A stretch of 64,000 bases of DNA from Peromyscus leucopus (GCF_004664715.2 NC_051083.1:100159661-100223660), one strand, 5' to 3'. Shown: positions 11,366 to 23,246, counted from the first letter of the stretch. The notes: a model not told the origin generated them from the sequence alone. A program made the numbers and translations.

Positions 11366-12445
11366 GAATGGAATCTGATCTAATGTATGGTGTGTGTATG
11401 TTCAGTCCCACTGACAGGAATTTTGAGTTCCGACTTCAAATGATTTATACATTAATCTATGTTCCTCTAAGCAGAAAATTATTTCCTTTCTTTCTTCCAC
11501 CCTCCTCTCCTCTTCCTGTCTGTCTTATCACATTGTTTTGTTTGGGTTTGTCTCAAACACCTTGTAAGCTGAAAATCTATCATGATATGGTTACATCTGT
11601 AGATGATGAAGGTAAGTTCCAACAATTTACATAAATATTAGAAATTTTACTAAAGATCAAAATGATCAGGGCTTCATATATTAATAGATTTTTAAAACTA
11701 AGGAGCTGTGGTAATCTGTATTATTAAATAGCAGTAGACTAACAGCTGACAGTTCTGCTAGTTTGCAGTTTGACAATTTGTATTGTCTACCCTTCCAGCA
11801 GAAACATCACTCTTTTATGCACACTGAATAAGAGCACAATATAAGTAGTATAATTAGTACATGTTAGTGTCATTTCTGAAGATCTATTTCTGTACTTTGG
11901 CAAAACTGCTGCTGCTGGGCCAGGCATTACAGTGGGCAGCAGACGGACCCATCTGTGGGGCTTGTGGCTGCAGCTTGGAAGGCAGCGAACAGACTTCCAT
12001 TCCATCTGACTTACTCCTCCTTTCCCTTTCCCCAGTTTCCTTGCTCTTTGAAGCTCAACAGCAATGCAGAACACCATTTCGATCAGACTATTTCAGAGGG
12101 TCTATTAACATCTCTAAAAGGCTGCCAGCATTTTAGGAGGAGTTGTCTTGTAGGAAAGGAAGGAAGCCGTAAACCACAATCTGTCTGCTGCTGACTCACG
12201 GCCAATAATGGTTGATATGATTTATGTTTAGAAATGAGACAAAGGAAAAACTGTCTAGTTGTTATAAATGTGATTGTCCCTAAGGACATTAATTAAATGA
12301 AGTGTCACCTTGATATGCAAAAAAGAATACACAACTATGTTTTTTTAATATATGTGCTATCAAAGACCACAGTACACAGGTATTAAAAAAATTTTAAAGG
12401 CATTTACCCAATAATAATAGTAAATGGTTAATGTGGGAATCTATT
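11366..12445. other. Unique intronic sequence
   Basis: No repeat signature. The 11880-12290 part has balanced base use and no simple sequence, so it is a candidate conserved noncoding element. Short open frames here overlap on both strands and look random. Confidence 0.4.
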
Positions 12446-12449
12446 AGTT

Positions 12450-12760
12450 TCCTGTGGTTTCTATAAAAATTATCATAAATGTAATGGTTCACGGTAGTAT
12501 AACCTGAGTCTGCCATACTTTGGAGATCACAAAAGTCAGAAGTGAACTTTATGAGATGAAAATCAAGGTTTTATCAAGGCCATTTTCCCTCTGGAGGCTG
12601 TAGGGGACACTCCATGTCTTGTCTTTTCTAACTTCCCTGTGGCTGCTGAACCTATCTGCCCACATTACTGCAATGAGGCCCTCTCTCTTCCTGCAGCTTT
12701 CCCTCTCACACATCTGTCTAGCTTCCTCCTGCTTTTCCATATCTGTGAGATGGAGTGTCA
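12450..12760 (+). mobile_element. Old pan-mammalian interspersed repeat
   Basis: It contains diverged versions of 'tcctgtggctgctgtaacaa', 'gaaatcaaggt' and 'ccctctggaggctgtaggg' in the order seen in an old eutherian repeat. Family not assigned. Confidence 0.4.
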
Positions 12761-13988
12761 ATACTTCAGGCTGCTCTCAAACATGATATCCTTCTATGTC
12801 AACCTTTGGAATGCTGGGACTGCAGCAATGGACCATTGATCTCTGCATGCTCTATTTTCTTACAAAGACACATGGAACGGTATACAGGGCTCACCTGGAT
12901 GATCCAAGATATGCCCATATGGCAAGATTCTTCAATATATTTGCAAAATATTTGCCTTATAAGGTAACACAGGTTCTGTAACTGGACCTGACTAAGTGTG
13001 AGGGCCACCATTTAGTTCACAATAGAAAGATGAGTTTTAATCATGAAAAGGTGAACATTTTTACAATTGTCTTTTCCCAAGTCCTTATTGTTCTCTGAGG
13101 AGGTACGTTTTAAAAACATTGTGAAATGAATCTCAGTAAGGAATATATTAATTGTTTGTTTTTCTGGCCTTAGTGAAAACTTTATTTACTTGTTTACTTG
13201 TTTACTTGTTATTTGTTTTACTGGAACTATGTTTGAAATACCAACTTTATATTTCTTGAGAGTCATATGTTCATTATTGTGTTATTCCAGTTTCCTGGGT
13301 GTAAATGGTGATTAAATAATGTTTAATGTTATAAAGCTCTTTTTATTAGGTATATATCAGAAGATAAAAATTTTAAATCAGTTTAGTTTTATGTATTACA
13401 TCTCTGTAAGTTTATCTTCATTCTTTTCAGGGTAAATGGGACATGGTTAGTGTGAAGTAGTTCACAAAATGAAGTCATAAATTGTTTTGTGGTACTTCCT
13501 GTGCTTCCTTCCGTGGTTGGAGTATTCTTTTAGCATTGTTAGTCTGTCAGCCAATGCTTCAAATGGGGGTTTATTTATACTAATTTACAGTAGGAACACC
13601 CTAGAACTACATTTCCTTAATTAGAGTCTATGTCATAGTTGGAGTTTTATCTTTGACTTTGTTATGCTTTGTTTTAATTCCATTCAGTTAGAAAAATAAT
13701 TCCTATAATTTTAACTGTCTTTTTAGTAAACAAACAGGAATAGATTCAGATAATAGTTTTTAAATATAAATTTAATTAAAAGCCAGTGGGGGTTTATACT
13801 ATTACTTTGTAATTCAACATTTTTGAAATAAAAAGAACATAATATTAAAGTAGTGTATTAATATTATTTAAATTATCTTAATAAAATCATTACTAGTAAT
13901 GTTTTTCTTTGTTAAATTTGAGATCATTACTGGTTATTAGCTTTTATCTTGGAAATTATATTTCAGTATTCTTTGCTTGTTTTTTTCC
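12761..13988. other. Unique AT-rich intronic sequence
   Basis: Nothing recognised apart from a short (TTTAC)n-like stretch near 13185-13220. Confidence 0.5.
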
Positions 13989-14116
13989 AGAGAGGGTTTC
14001 TCTGTGTAACCTTGGCTGTCTTGGAACTCACTCTGTAGACCAGTATGGCCCTAGAGATCCACCTGCCTCTACCTCTCAAGTTCTGGGATTAAAGGTGTGT
14101 GCCACCACTGGCAGAC
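13989..14116 (-). mobile_element. B1 SINE
   Basis: Antisense B1: AGAGGGTTTCTCTGTGTAA through CCACCACTGGCAG, moderately diverged. Confidence 0.9.
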
Positions 14117-14169
14117 TTTTCTAGCCCTTTTTGTCTGTTTTTATTTTTGTTGTGCTTTTATATTGTGGG

Positions 14170-14420
14170 CATGTTTGTGTGCTGTCCATTTTCATGTGGT
14201 TGTAGGCACACATGTGTCACTGTGCATGTGTGTGTAGGTCACGGGACAACCTCAGGTGTCAGGTCACATGTTTCCCCTTATCTGAGACAAGATTACTTGT
14301 AGTTCCTGTGGCTTACTACAGGGTATCTATCTGGCCTGCAAGCTCCTGGGGGTTCTCTTGTCTCTGCTTCCATCTCACCTAAGAGATCCAGTACTGCAGC
14401 AATGCACTAGATCAGCCAGC
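14170..14420 (-). mobile_element. Diverged B2/B3-type SINE
   Basis: CA/TG-rich sequence with 'gtcacgggacaacctcaggtgtca' followed by a T- and C-rich head resembles an antisense B3 copy, heavily mutated. Confidence 0.4.
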
Positions 14421-14455
14421 TTTTGGGGCTCGAAGAGGCTAAAGGAGCAGTCACA

Positions 14456-14800
14456 GTGCATGGATCTGCACTGGGTCCTCTGCATACATGCTGTAGTTGT
14501 TTAGCTTGGGGTGTTTGTGAGGCTGCTAACAATGGGAGTGGAACTGTCTCTGAATACTTTGCCTGCTCTTAGGACCATTTTCCTCCTTCTGAGTTGCCTA
14601 GTCCAGCCTGGACAGAAAGCTTTGTGCCTTATCTTATGCACCTTGTTATGCTATAATCAGTTGATATCACTGGGAGTCCTGCTCTTTTCTGAAGGGAAAT
14701 AGAGGAGCAATGGATCTGGGGGGGGGGGGTCCGCGGCCGGGGGCCGGGGGCGGAGTACTGGGAGGAGTGGAGGTCTTGTATGAGAGAAGAATAAATATAA
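14456..14800 (+). mobile_element. L1 3' end, 5'-truncated
   Basis: 'cttttgcctgctcttaggaccattttcctcctt', split here by mutations, and 'gggagtcctgctcttttctg' are shared with 60500-60780. A G-run (14718-14729) and GC-rich stretch precede the tail. Confidence 0.75.
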
Positions 14801-14814
14801 AGAAAAAAGAACTA

Positions 14815-14965
14815 CAGAGCTTAATATGGTGGCACACACTTGTAATTTTAGCACTCAGGAAGCAGGAGGTTCACTGGAAGTTTAATGTCAACTTGGACTA
14901 TACAGTGAGTACCAGATCAGTCTGAGCTATATAACAAGACCCTGCCCTCCAAAATAATAAAGTTA
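14815..14965 (+). mobile_element. Old B1 (PB1-like) SINE
   Basis: 'tggtggcacacacttgtaatttta' through 'aacaagaccctgcc' follows the B1 order at high divergence. Confidence 0.6.
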
Positions 14966-15566
14966 TTAAATGGTACAATAGAGGAAAGCTACTAATTGCA
15001 ATCAAATATCACAGCTGCTGTAAAAGAAGCCTAAAGTAACCACTGTATGTGAAGGATGAAATGAAAGGAAAATAACAAATAAGCCACGATGTCTGATAGA
15101 AGGTTTAGTGGTGAGTGAATATAGGAAAAGAAACATGGCTAAAAGAAATATGGAAAAAGAAACATACAAAGATGTACAGTAAACAAAATATAGTTTGATA
15201 GGCTGAGACTAAATAAAAGCATGGGAGTCCAGGGACACAAGGTGAGTAAAAACTAAATCAGTATATTGTGCCATATTAATGCAATAAAGAACAAAAATAA
15301 AATGTAAAATTCTCAATGCATAGAAAAAGCATTTGCCAAAATCTAATGCCTTTTATGGTTAAAATATTCTAAAACTAAGTATAGAAAGTAATTTCTTCAA
15401 CCTGACATGGTGGTTTGAATAACAATGGCCCACATAGGCTCATACATTTGAATGATTAGTTGTCAAGGAGTAGTACTACTTAGGATGATTACGACATGTA
15501 GCTTAGTTAGAGTAGGCTCAGCCTTGTTGGAGGAAGTGTGTCACTAGGGGTGGTCTTTGAGATTTC

Positions 15567-15744
15567 TTTTCTTTATTTTTTTGTTTTTGTTTTGTTTTTC
15601 GAGACAGGGTTTCTCTGTGTAGTTTTGGTGCCTGTCCTGGATCTCACTCTGTAGCCCAGGCTGGCCTGGAACTCACAGAGATCCACCTGGCTCTGGCTTC
15701 CAAGTGCTGGGATTAAAGAAGTGCACCACCACCACCTGGCTGGC
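15567..15744 (-). mobile_element. B1 SINE inside the URR1-type element
   Basis: An antisense B1 with T-rich tail (15567-15599). The flanks CTTTGAGATTTC at 15555-15566 and 15745-15756 are its target duplication. Confidence 0.92.
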
Positions 15745-15779
15745 CTTTGAGATTTCAAGAGCCCAAGCTAAGCAGCCCC

Positions 15780-15908
15780 TCGCATTCTCTCCCTACCTCC
15801 CTCCCCCTCCGCCTCCCCCTCTCTCCTCTCTCTTCCCTCCCCTCTCCCCTCCCCTCTCCCCTCTCCTCCTCTCTCCCCCCTCCCCCTCTCCCTCTCACTC
15901 ACTCTCTT
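15780..15908. repeat. C/T-only tract
   Basis: About 125 bases are nearly pure pyrimidine (CCTCCC and CTCTCC units). It lies at the CT-rich centre of the URR1-type element, probably an expansion of its own CT run. It could form an intramolecular triplex. Confidence 0.85.
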
Positions 15909-16061
15909 CCTGCTGCCTGTAAATCCAATGTAGAACTCTCAACTTGTCCAGTACCATGTCTTCCTGCAGGCCGCCACCCCACCACCATGACAACAATGGA
16001 CTCAATCTCTGAAACTGTAAGCCAGCTCCAATTAAATGCTTTCTTTTATAAGAGTTGGCAT

Positions 16062-17101
16062 GGGTGTACACATGCCACAAGAGCAGCACAGATGTAAACC
16101 CATTAAAGGTGGTGGCACACACCTTTAATCCCAGAACTTGGAAGACAGAGCCAGGCGGATCTCTGTGAGTTTGAGGCCAGCCTGGTCTACAGAACAAGAT
16201 CCAGGACAGGCACCAAAACTACACAGAGAAACCCTGGCTTGAAAAAAACAACAACAAAAAGGGGTTGACATACAGAAACCCCATCCAAGGACTGTGGGAA
16301 CTGGATGCAGAGATCCACGGCCAGGCCCTCGGTGGAGCTCCGGGAGTCCAATTAGCCAGAAAGAGGAGGGTTTGTATGAGTAAGAATTGTTGAAACCAAG
16401 GTTGGATAAAGCACAGGGACAAATAGCCAAACAAATGGAAACACATGAACTATGAACCATAGGCTGAGTGGTCCCCAACTGGATCAGGCCCTCTGAATAG
16501 ATCTCTGAAGTATTCGAAGGCCACCTGGCCAAACATCCCAAATGTCATGCTAGAAACCCCATCCAATGACTGAGGGAACCGGATACAGAGACCCACGGTC
16601 AGGCCCCAGATGGAGCTCCAGTAGTCCAATTGGAGAGAAAGAGGAGGGCTTGTATGAGCGAGAATTGTTGAGACCAAGGTTGGAAAAAGCACAGGGACAA
16701 ATATACAAATGAAAGGAAACACATGAACTATGAACCAATAGCTGAGGAGCCCCCAATTGGATCAGGCCCTCCGGATAAATATGACAGTTGCTTAGCTTGA
16801 TCTGCTTGGGGGGCATCCAGACAGTGGGAATGGGTCCTGTCCTCAGTGCATGAACTGGCAGTTTGGAATCTGGGGCTTATACAGGGACACTTGGACCTGG
16901 GAGGAGGGGACTGGACCTGCCTGGACTGAATCTACCAGGTTAAACTCAATCCTCGGGGGAGTCTTTGCCCTGGAGGAGATGGGAATTTGGGGTGAGCTGG
17001 GGGGAAGTTGAAGGAGGGCGGGGGAGGGGGGAGAACAAGGGAATCCGTGGCTGATATGTAAAATTAAATTTAATAAATAAATTTAAAAAATGAAAAAGGG
17101 G
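16062..17101 (+). mobile_element. L1 3' end with duplicated 3'UTR unit
   Basis: A truncated L1 3'UTR with a B1 at 16106-16260. A unit beginning 'agaaaccccatccaa' occurs at 16275 and again at 16551 (period about 276 bp). The rest matches 56660-57213. GTTGGCAT at 16054-16061 and 17102-17109 flanks the whole insertion. Confidence 0.75.
16106..16260 (+). mobile_element. B1 SINE
   Basis: 'ggtggtggcacacacctttaatccc' through 'acacagagaaaccctggcttg' with a (CAA)n tail. Confidence 0.92.
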
Positions 17102-17159
17102 GTTGGCATAATCATGGTGTCTCTTCACAGCAATAGAAAATTAAGACACCTGATAAAAG

Positions 17160-17970
17160 CTATACCAAGAAACCAAAGTTAACATCATATCTACTGATAA
17201 AATACTGAAAGTACTCTCCTCCCAAACACAGACAAGATAAGAAAGGCCCCTTTTCCACTATGTCTACTAAATACTGTACTAGGACAACTAGGCAAGAAAC
17301 AGAAATAAAAGGCTTCCTAATTCAAAAGTGGTAAGTTTTCATCAGGGATGCAGCCTCTGAGAGGTCACCCATGCTTCAGTAGATGGTCCTACACCCAAAT
17401 ATATACTAAGTGGACTCTAGGTAAAACAAGAGTAAATGAAATTAGCAAGTAAAGGGGGTAGGGGGAGACAGAGGGCAATTTCCAAAGGAGAGAATGAGGG
17501 CTATGGATTTGACCCACACACATCATACGTATTTATGATTTTCTCAACAATAAAATGAATGAAATATGAAAAAAATCTCAACTTGCAGATGACATGATAT
17601 TGTGTAAGGAAAACTATTTATATTAGAAAACTATCACAAATGACTGGAACATAGCTCAGTAGTACAGCATTTACCTCAAGGTACACTGGGTTGGATACCC
17701 AGCATGACAAACAAATAAGCGAATAATTCTTTAACCAAACAAACTAGTTCTACAAGAAGAAAGGTTACAGATCACTATGTAATAAAATCAATTTTATATC
17801 TACAGACTGACAATGAACAATGTAGCAGTGAAATTAAGGGGGAAAACCCTAGTTAAAACATTCTCAAAAAAATTCTTTTCAGAATTGCAGAATGTTTTGT
17901 AAGAATTTAAGAACATACAAATAAATAAAAAGATGCCCCCTATTCATGGATTAGCTAACCTAACATTGTT
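17160..17970. other. Mostly unassigned sequence with one ID-like copy
   Basis: 17645-17715 ('catagctcagtagtacagcatttacc') is an ID/tRNA-like SINE copy. The rest shows nothing recognised. Confidence 0.4.
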
Positions 17971-17985
17971 AAGATGGAAAATTCT

Positions 17986-18180
17986 TGGGGGCTAGAGAGA
18001 TGGTTCAGTAGTTAAGAGCACTGGCTGCTCTTCCAGAGGATCCAGGTTCAATTCCCAGCACCCACATGGCAGCTCACAGCTGACTGTAACTCCTATTCCA
18101 GGGGATCCGATTCCCTCTTACAGACATGTAGGCAAAAACACCAATGTACATAAAATAAAAATAAATAAATTTATTAAAAA
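17986..18180 (+). mobile_element. B2 SINE
   Basis: 'ggggctagagagatggttcag' through an AAATAAATAAA tail. Flanks AAGATGGAAAATTCT (17971-17985) and a one-base variant ending at 18193 are the duplication. Confidence 0.93.
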
Positions 18181-18524
18181 GACGGAAAATTCTCTCCAGT
18201 TGACCTACAAATCAACATAATCTTTATCATACTCACAGTTTGAAATTTCTCAGGATGTGATAAGTTGATCCTAAAATTAAATGCAAATTTAGTAGAATAA
18301 CTACAACAATCTAAAAAAAAAAGTAGTGTTGAAAGACTAAATATCCAGTAACAGAGCATTTCATAGATTTACATACCTACAAAAATCAAGATACTTATAA
18401 TACTTGGGTAAGGACATATAAAATAGAATTAAGTGTCAAAAAAAAAAACCTTTATAGTCATCTTCACTGATTTTCAACAGTGACGAGACAACTGGCTGAA
18501 AAAAATTCTTTTTTCAAAACTGGT

Positions 18525-18640
18525 GCTAGATGAACCAGGAATGGTGACACACTTCTGTAACTCAACCACTGGCAAGGCAGAAGCAGGAGACTGAGTTTGT
18601 GGTGATCCTAGGAAACCTTGTCTCAAATAAATAAAAAAAT
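18525..18640 (+). mobile_element. Old B1-like SINE
   Basis: 'ccaggaatggtgacacacttctgtaactcaacc' to 'accttgtctcaaataaat' follows B1 order at high divergence. Confidence 0.55.
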
Positions 18641-18644
18641 CACA

Positions 18645-18815
18645 AGTGTGTAAGGTAGGTAAGAAGATAAAGTTACTTGCCACCAAACCCAATGACCTGA
18701 GTTTAATCACTGGGACTCAAATGATGAAAGGAGAAAATCAACTTCTGCAAGTTGTCATCCAACTTCCATATGAGGTACATACATGCACAGATGTACACCC
18801 ATGAGTGTCTATATA
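18645..18815 (+). mobile_element. B3-type SINE
   Basis: 'agttacttgccaccaaacccaatgacctgagttt' then 'caacttctgcaagttgtcatcc' and a CA-containing end: B3 layout. Confidence 0.7.
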
Positions 18816-19098
18816 GAGGCCACAACAGGCTATCAGCTATCAGGTATTTTCATCTATCACTCACTACCTTTTATTTTAACATAGAAGGTGGACCCAAAAC
18901 TTACAATTTAGGCTTGGACAACTGTACAGTGAGCTCCTGGGATCCATCTAGCTTCATGTCTCAGAACAGAGTGGACATGGACACACAAACACACACAGAG
19001 GAGACGACGCCCATGGAAATATAAACTGTAAGCCAATTTGAATGTTAACATACAACATAGCAGTTCCATTCAAAGTATATAAAAGAAAATGTTTTACA

Positions 19099-19252
19099 GC
19101 CGGGTGGTGGTGGCGCACACCTTTAATCCCAGCACTCGGGAGGCAGAGGCAGGCTACTCGGGAGTTCGAGGCCAGCCTGGGCTGCCAAGTGAGTCCCAGG
19201 AAAGGCGCAAAGCTACATAGAGAAACCCTGTCTCGGAAAAATAAAAAAAAAG
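19099..19252 (+). mobile_element. B1 SINE, young
   Basis: A near-consensus B1 with the cricetid-type tail. Flanks AAAAGAAAATGTTTTA and AAAAGAAAATATTTTA differ by one base. Confidence 0.95.
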
Positions 19253-19408
19253 AAAATATTTTATACATACACAAGAGATATGTTTAATGTTTACAGGTAT
19301 ATTGTTTACAAGAGAAAAAAAAGGGTAGCATAAATTAGTCATCAGAGAGAACGTGAATAAAGAAATAAAGTGGTTAATAGTGTAGCTATCCAAAGGAATG
19401 AACTACAA

Positions 19409-19410
<2 letters not shown>

Positions 19411-19449
<39 letters not shown>
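19411..19449. repeat. (AC)n microsatellite
   Basis: Perfect AC dinucleotide run of about 19 units. Confidence 0.98.
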
Positions 19450-19451
<2 letters not shown>

Positions 19452-19639
19452 TGAATGAATTTTAGCAACTTAATACAGGGCAAGAAAATATAAAAATTAC
19501 TACAGTTAAAGAAAACAGTGTAATATTAGGTTTAATTTTTTTAAGCTTTGAAACAAAGACTAAGAAAATGGGACTTTGAAATGTTTTGTTAGGAAACAGT
19601 GTACTACTTGAATGTGTTTTAGCAACAACTGACAATCAT

Positions 19640-20040
19640 AGTTACACAATGCAAAGCACACTCTAACTAGTGTGGAGGAAAAACTGAAATTGAAGCAAAG
19701 CTGGGGCAGACAGGTCAGCAAGTGTGAGAAACTGTTGAAGGTCTAGTTGAAGGTGAGGAAGAGAGGAACCTGAAGAACAATGGCAGTGAGGACAGACAGG
19801 AAGGAAAACATCTGAAAGCTATTCAGAACCCTCTGGTGAACAGGCGCCAGTTTCCAACCAGTAGAGAGGCTGAGAGAAAGGGAAGAGAGCAAATTAGCCC
19901 TGCCATCCTTAGCTGAGTGATGAGATGGTCCACAGTTAGCAACAAGAGTTAATTATCTCATAAGCTCAGTTGGAGGAAATTTTGGGATTTCAATATTCAG
20001 TGATTTCCCTCCTACTACACAAAGCTGTGTGATCCATTTC
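19640..20040. other. Unassigned sequence
   Basis: Purine-rich, no domain or repeat recognised. It may belong to the LTR-like element that follows. Confidence 0.25.
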
Positions 20041-20480
20041 TAAGCCAAACTTGCATATTCTTTCTAAAGCTCCCTTTGATGTTCCAACAGTCCAATCAAA
20101 TGTCATCTTAACCTCTAAACATGTAATACACAATGTTAATATTCTGATCTGCCCCCTTAAAATCCCACCCCTTAGGGCCGTCCTGCATCCTGACTTAAAA
20201 GCCTCTTTTAAGGAAAAATTCTGCCCCTTCCTCCCTCCCCTGCCCCTCTCTCCTCTCTCTCCCTCCTCCCTCTTTCCTATCTTCTCATTGTCTCGCTATT
20301 ATAATAAACCATTTCTGCACGGACATAGCATCTGGGTTGTGAATGTTCACCTGCCACCCCGCCACCATGCCCCCATGGAGTGAGTCACCCGCTAGCCCGC
20401 CACTGCATCTGCCCAGCATGCCAGCGTAGTTCCCTGGACGAGTGGGATACCCTCAAGGTTCCCATGTAATATATCATAAC
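20041..20480 (+). mobile_element. LTR-like segment
   Basis: A CT-rich block (20225-20290) is followed by 'ctattataataaacc' (poly(A) signal AATAAA) and a short G/C-rich end, the U3-R-U5 look of an ERV LTR. No flanking duplication was found, so the boundaries are uncertain. Confidence 0.4.
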
Positions 20481-20929
20481 CCACAATGTTTTCATTTACA
20501 ATACTTACCTTCTTCAAACTTAGGGTTCTGAAATGATAGTTACCATTGATGTATTAGGATAGAAAAATCTTCATTGTGGGGATTGTAATTTTCAGTTAAA
20601 GTTGCTTGGCATCATCCCTCATCTCTAGTTACTAAATGTCATTATCACCACCTCCTGTGACCCTCCAAATTATTACAATCAAAACTGTTTCCAGGCACTT
20701 CAAAATATGCCATGAAGGTAAATTAGCACCCCCTCCCACACAAACACTGAGAACAATATTGAGAATCTAGTCTGTGTAAGATGTATGTGAGTTCCTATTC
20801 TGTGGGTTTATTGGATCAAGTCTTTGAAAGCTGCAAGTTTACAATCTTTACAAATCATTTCCTACATACTCACTAAGGAAGGAAAAAAGTTGCTAAATTT
20901 AAATTAATATTTTTATTTGTATTAGTGTA

Positions 20930-20973
20930 TTGTGTGTGTGTGTGTGTGCGCGCGCGCGCGCGCGCGTGTGTGT
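20930..20973. repeat. (TG)n(CG)9(TG)n alternating tract
   Basis: TG repeats, then nine CG units (20949-20966), then TG again. Strictly alternating purine-pyrimidine. Confidence 0.97.
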
Positions 20974-21127
20974 CAAGTGCCAGTGCCCAAGGAGGCCCAA
21001 AGAGGGCAACAGATACCTCTGGAGTTACAGATGGTTGTGAGACACATGACCTAGGTACTGGGAACAGAAATGAGATCCTCTGGAAGGGAAGCAAGCTCTT
21101 CCCTACTGAGCCATCTCTCCAACCCCT
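20974..21127 (-). mobile_element. B2/B3-family SINE
   Basis: It ends 'ctactgagccatctctccaacccct', the antisense B2 head. The preceding TG/CG tract is its expanded CA-rich tail. Confidence 0.8.
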
Positions 21128-21485
21128 AATTTACTATTTTTTATTTCACAAATATCTGTAAATGTAATTTATTATAGACAAACATAAAAACCCCCAATCA
21201 AGTAACGCCTCAAATTTTTTTAAGGATTGCTGTATTATATTTTGTTTTAAGAATGGAAATATTCTAGGCTCCACATTCGAGAGTGTCTATGGGACAAAAT
21301 CATCAATGTAGTCATTGTTTTGTGTGTGAAAATCTAGTGAGAAACGTTCTAGAATTGTATAGTCTTCTTAGAGTGCAAATAAAAAAAATTATCACAATTA
21401 TTTAGTTGCATTTCTCATCACTTTGAATGACTGACACTATGCTCAAATTGACTGAAGTAATCAAAAATAAAGAAATGGGGCAAGT

Positions 21486-21700
21486 GAAGTGGACGTGGCT
21501 CAGTGGGTGAGATGCTCCTGTCACAAGCCTAGAGACTTCATTTTGATTCCCCAAACCCATGAAAAGGTAGGATAGAACCAACTCCACAAAGTTGTCCTAT
21601 AAACTTCACACACATGCTGTGGCATGCATGTCTACACATACACATTATGTACCTGAGTGTGCATGCATACATATATAAACACTGATAAATAAAATTTTTA
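21486..21700 (+). mobile_element. B3-type SINE
   Basis: 'gtggctcagtgggtgagatgctcctgtcacaagcc' and 'accaactccacaaagttgtcc', then a CA-rich end with AATAAA. Confidence 0.8.
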
Positions 21701-21747
21701 AAATAAAGTAAGAACAGTTCTGCAACAAATCACAAGAGAGTACACAT

Positions 21748-21940
21748 GGGGCTGGAGAGATAGCTCAGTAAGAAAGAGCACTGGCTGCTCTTCCATAGGT
21801 CCTAAGTTCAATTCCCACCAACCACATGGTGACTCACAACCATCTATAATGGGATCCTATGCCCTCTTCTGGCTTGCACACATACATGTAGATAGAGCAC
21901 TCACATTCATAAAATATATACATAAATTTTTAAAAAGGGA
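21748..21940 (+). mobile_element. B2 SINE
   Basis: 'ggggctggagagatagctcag' through 'gccctcttctggcttgcac' and an A-rich end. Confidence 0.93.
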
Positions 21941-22159
21941 GTATACACAATCAAAAATGCCCATAAATAAAAGGATTTATTTTTATTACTTTTATTGTCT
22001 AGAGATTATAATATAATTACATGATTTTGCTCTTGCCTTTCTTCCCTCCAAATGCTTTTCCATATGTCTCTCCTTGCTCTTTTTCAAATTCATGGAAGCC
22101 TCTTTTTTCATTAACTGTTAGTACATAAAATCTTGTTTAGAAAAAAAATTCTTTTAAAA

Positions 22160-22272
22160 ATCTCATATCAGAAGACAGAGGCAGGCCAATCTCTGAGTTA
22201 CAGGCAGAGTGAGTTCCAGGATAGCCAGGACTACACAGAGAAACGCTGTTTCAAAAAACAAACAAACAAAAA
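22160..22272 (+). mobile_element. B1 SINE, 5'-truncated
   Basis: It starts in the middle of B1 ('agaggcaggccaatctctgag') and ends 'gagaaacgctgtttcaaaaa' with a (CAAA)n tail. Confidence 0.88.
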
Positions 22273-22799
22273 ACCACATATCAAAACTTTTTACATGACC
22301 TCAAATTACATTAAAAAATATGTAATTGTTATCTATTATAATCCATACACTGGTTTTATGTTAGTGATATTCTATAAATTTAAATCTATTTGAAACCGAT
22401 GAAACATAAAGACTTAATGTTTGTGATTAAGGGAAAACATAATGGTACAAAGCCCAGGGTTCAATCCCCAACATTCCAAACAAAAAGCAGTTAAAGTCTG
22501 ACGTTTACTAGATTTAGTGCACTAGTTGAAATTGACACTAAAAGTTGAATCATTATAAAATTGCCCCATACCATTTCCTTTCAATAAAATAAATGGCACT
22601 CCAGAGTGTAAGTTGTGGATTTCCATCTTATAAAAGAGATATAGATGATAAATCTCTAAAATTTCTAGACAACTAATTTTACAAGGGGATTGCAATGCTT
22701 CATTAATTACCTAAAAACACCCAAGTATAGGGAAAAAGAGGAAAGGATAGGATTCCCCCTTCTTTGTTGTTTTGATTGTTTTGCTTTGCTGGTTTGTTT

Positions 22800-22980
22800 T
22801 GATTTTGAGACTAGGTCTCTTGTAACAGTGATGACTTTGCACTTGAGACTCGCCTGCTTCCTCTCATTAATGCTGGGATTTCAAGCATGTGTCACAATAC
22901 CTGGCTTGTGTGGTGCTAAGGGGTGAGCCCAGGACTTTGTGAATGCTAAGCAAGCATTGGAGCAACTGAGTTACATCTCC
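22800..22980 (-). mobile_element. Old B1-like SINE plus ID-like piece
   Basis: 'gagactaggtctcttgtaac' to 'gtcacaatacctggcttg' is antisense and very diverged. It is followed by 'aatgctaagcaagcattggagcaactgagttacatctcc', an antisense ID-type head. Confidence 0.55.
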
Positions 22981-23097
22981 AAGGCCAAGATTTCACCTAT
23001 TGTACAATGCTGATAACCAATTTCCAAGACATAAGGTTAGTTATCACTCAGTTTAAGAATCATTCAGAGTGAGCTGCTGGGCTAAGCAGGGAGAATT

Positions 23098-23246
23098 TTT
23101 TTTTTTTGGAGACAGGGTTTCTCTGTGTAGCTTTGTGCCTTTCCTGGATCTCGCTCTGTAGACCAGGCTGGCCTTTAACTCACAAAGATCCTCCTGCCTC
23201 TGCCTCCCGAGTGCTGGGATTAAAGGCATGCGCCACCACCGCCCAG
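23098..23246 (-). mobile_element. B1 SINE
   Basis: Antisense B1, near consensus. AGGGAGAAT at 23088-23096 and 23247-23255 is the duplication. Confidence 0.94.

Larger units (their letters stand above)
15408..17147 (+). mobile_element. URR1-type hAT-Charlie element, split by insertions
   Basis: The left part begins 'tggtttgaataacaatggcccacataggctcata'-like sequence at about 15410. The right part carries 'gccagctccaattaaatgctttcttttataagagt' and, after the insertions, 'catggtgtctcttcacagcaatagaaa'. Together they are a non-autonomous rodent hAT-Charlie element. It is interrupted by a B1 (15567-15744) and an L1-containing insertion (16062-17101). Pieces 15408-15566, 15745-16061 and 17102-17147 rejoin in order. 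No transposase is encoded. Confidence 0.75.

Noticed and set aside
16125..16816. Several minus-strand frames of 75-138 codons
   Set aside because: They are antisense to the L1 3'UTR and a B1; two of them share sequence because of the 276-bp duplication.
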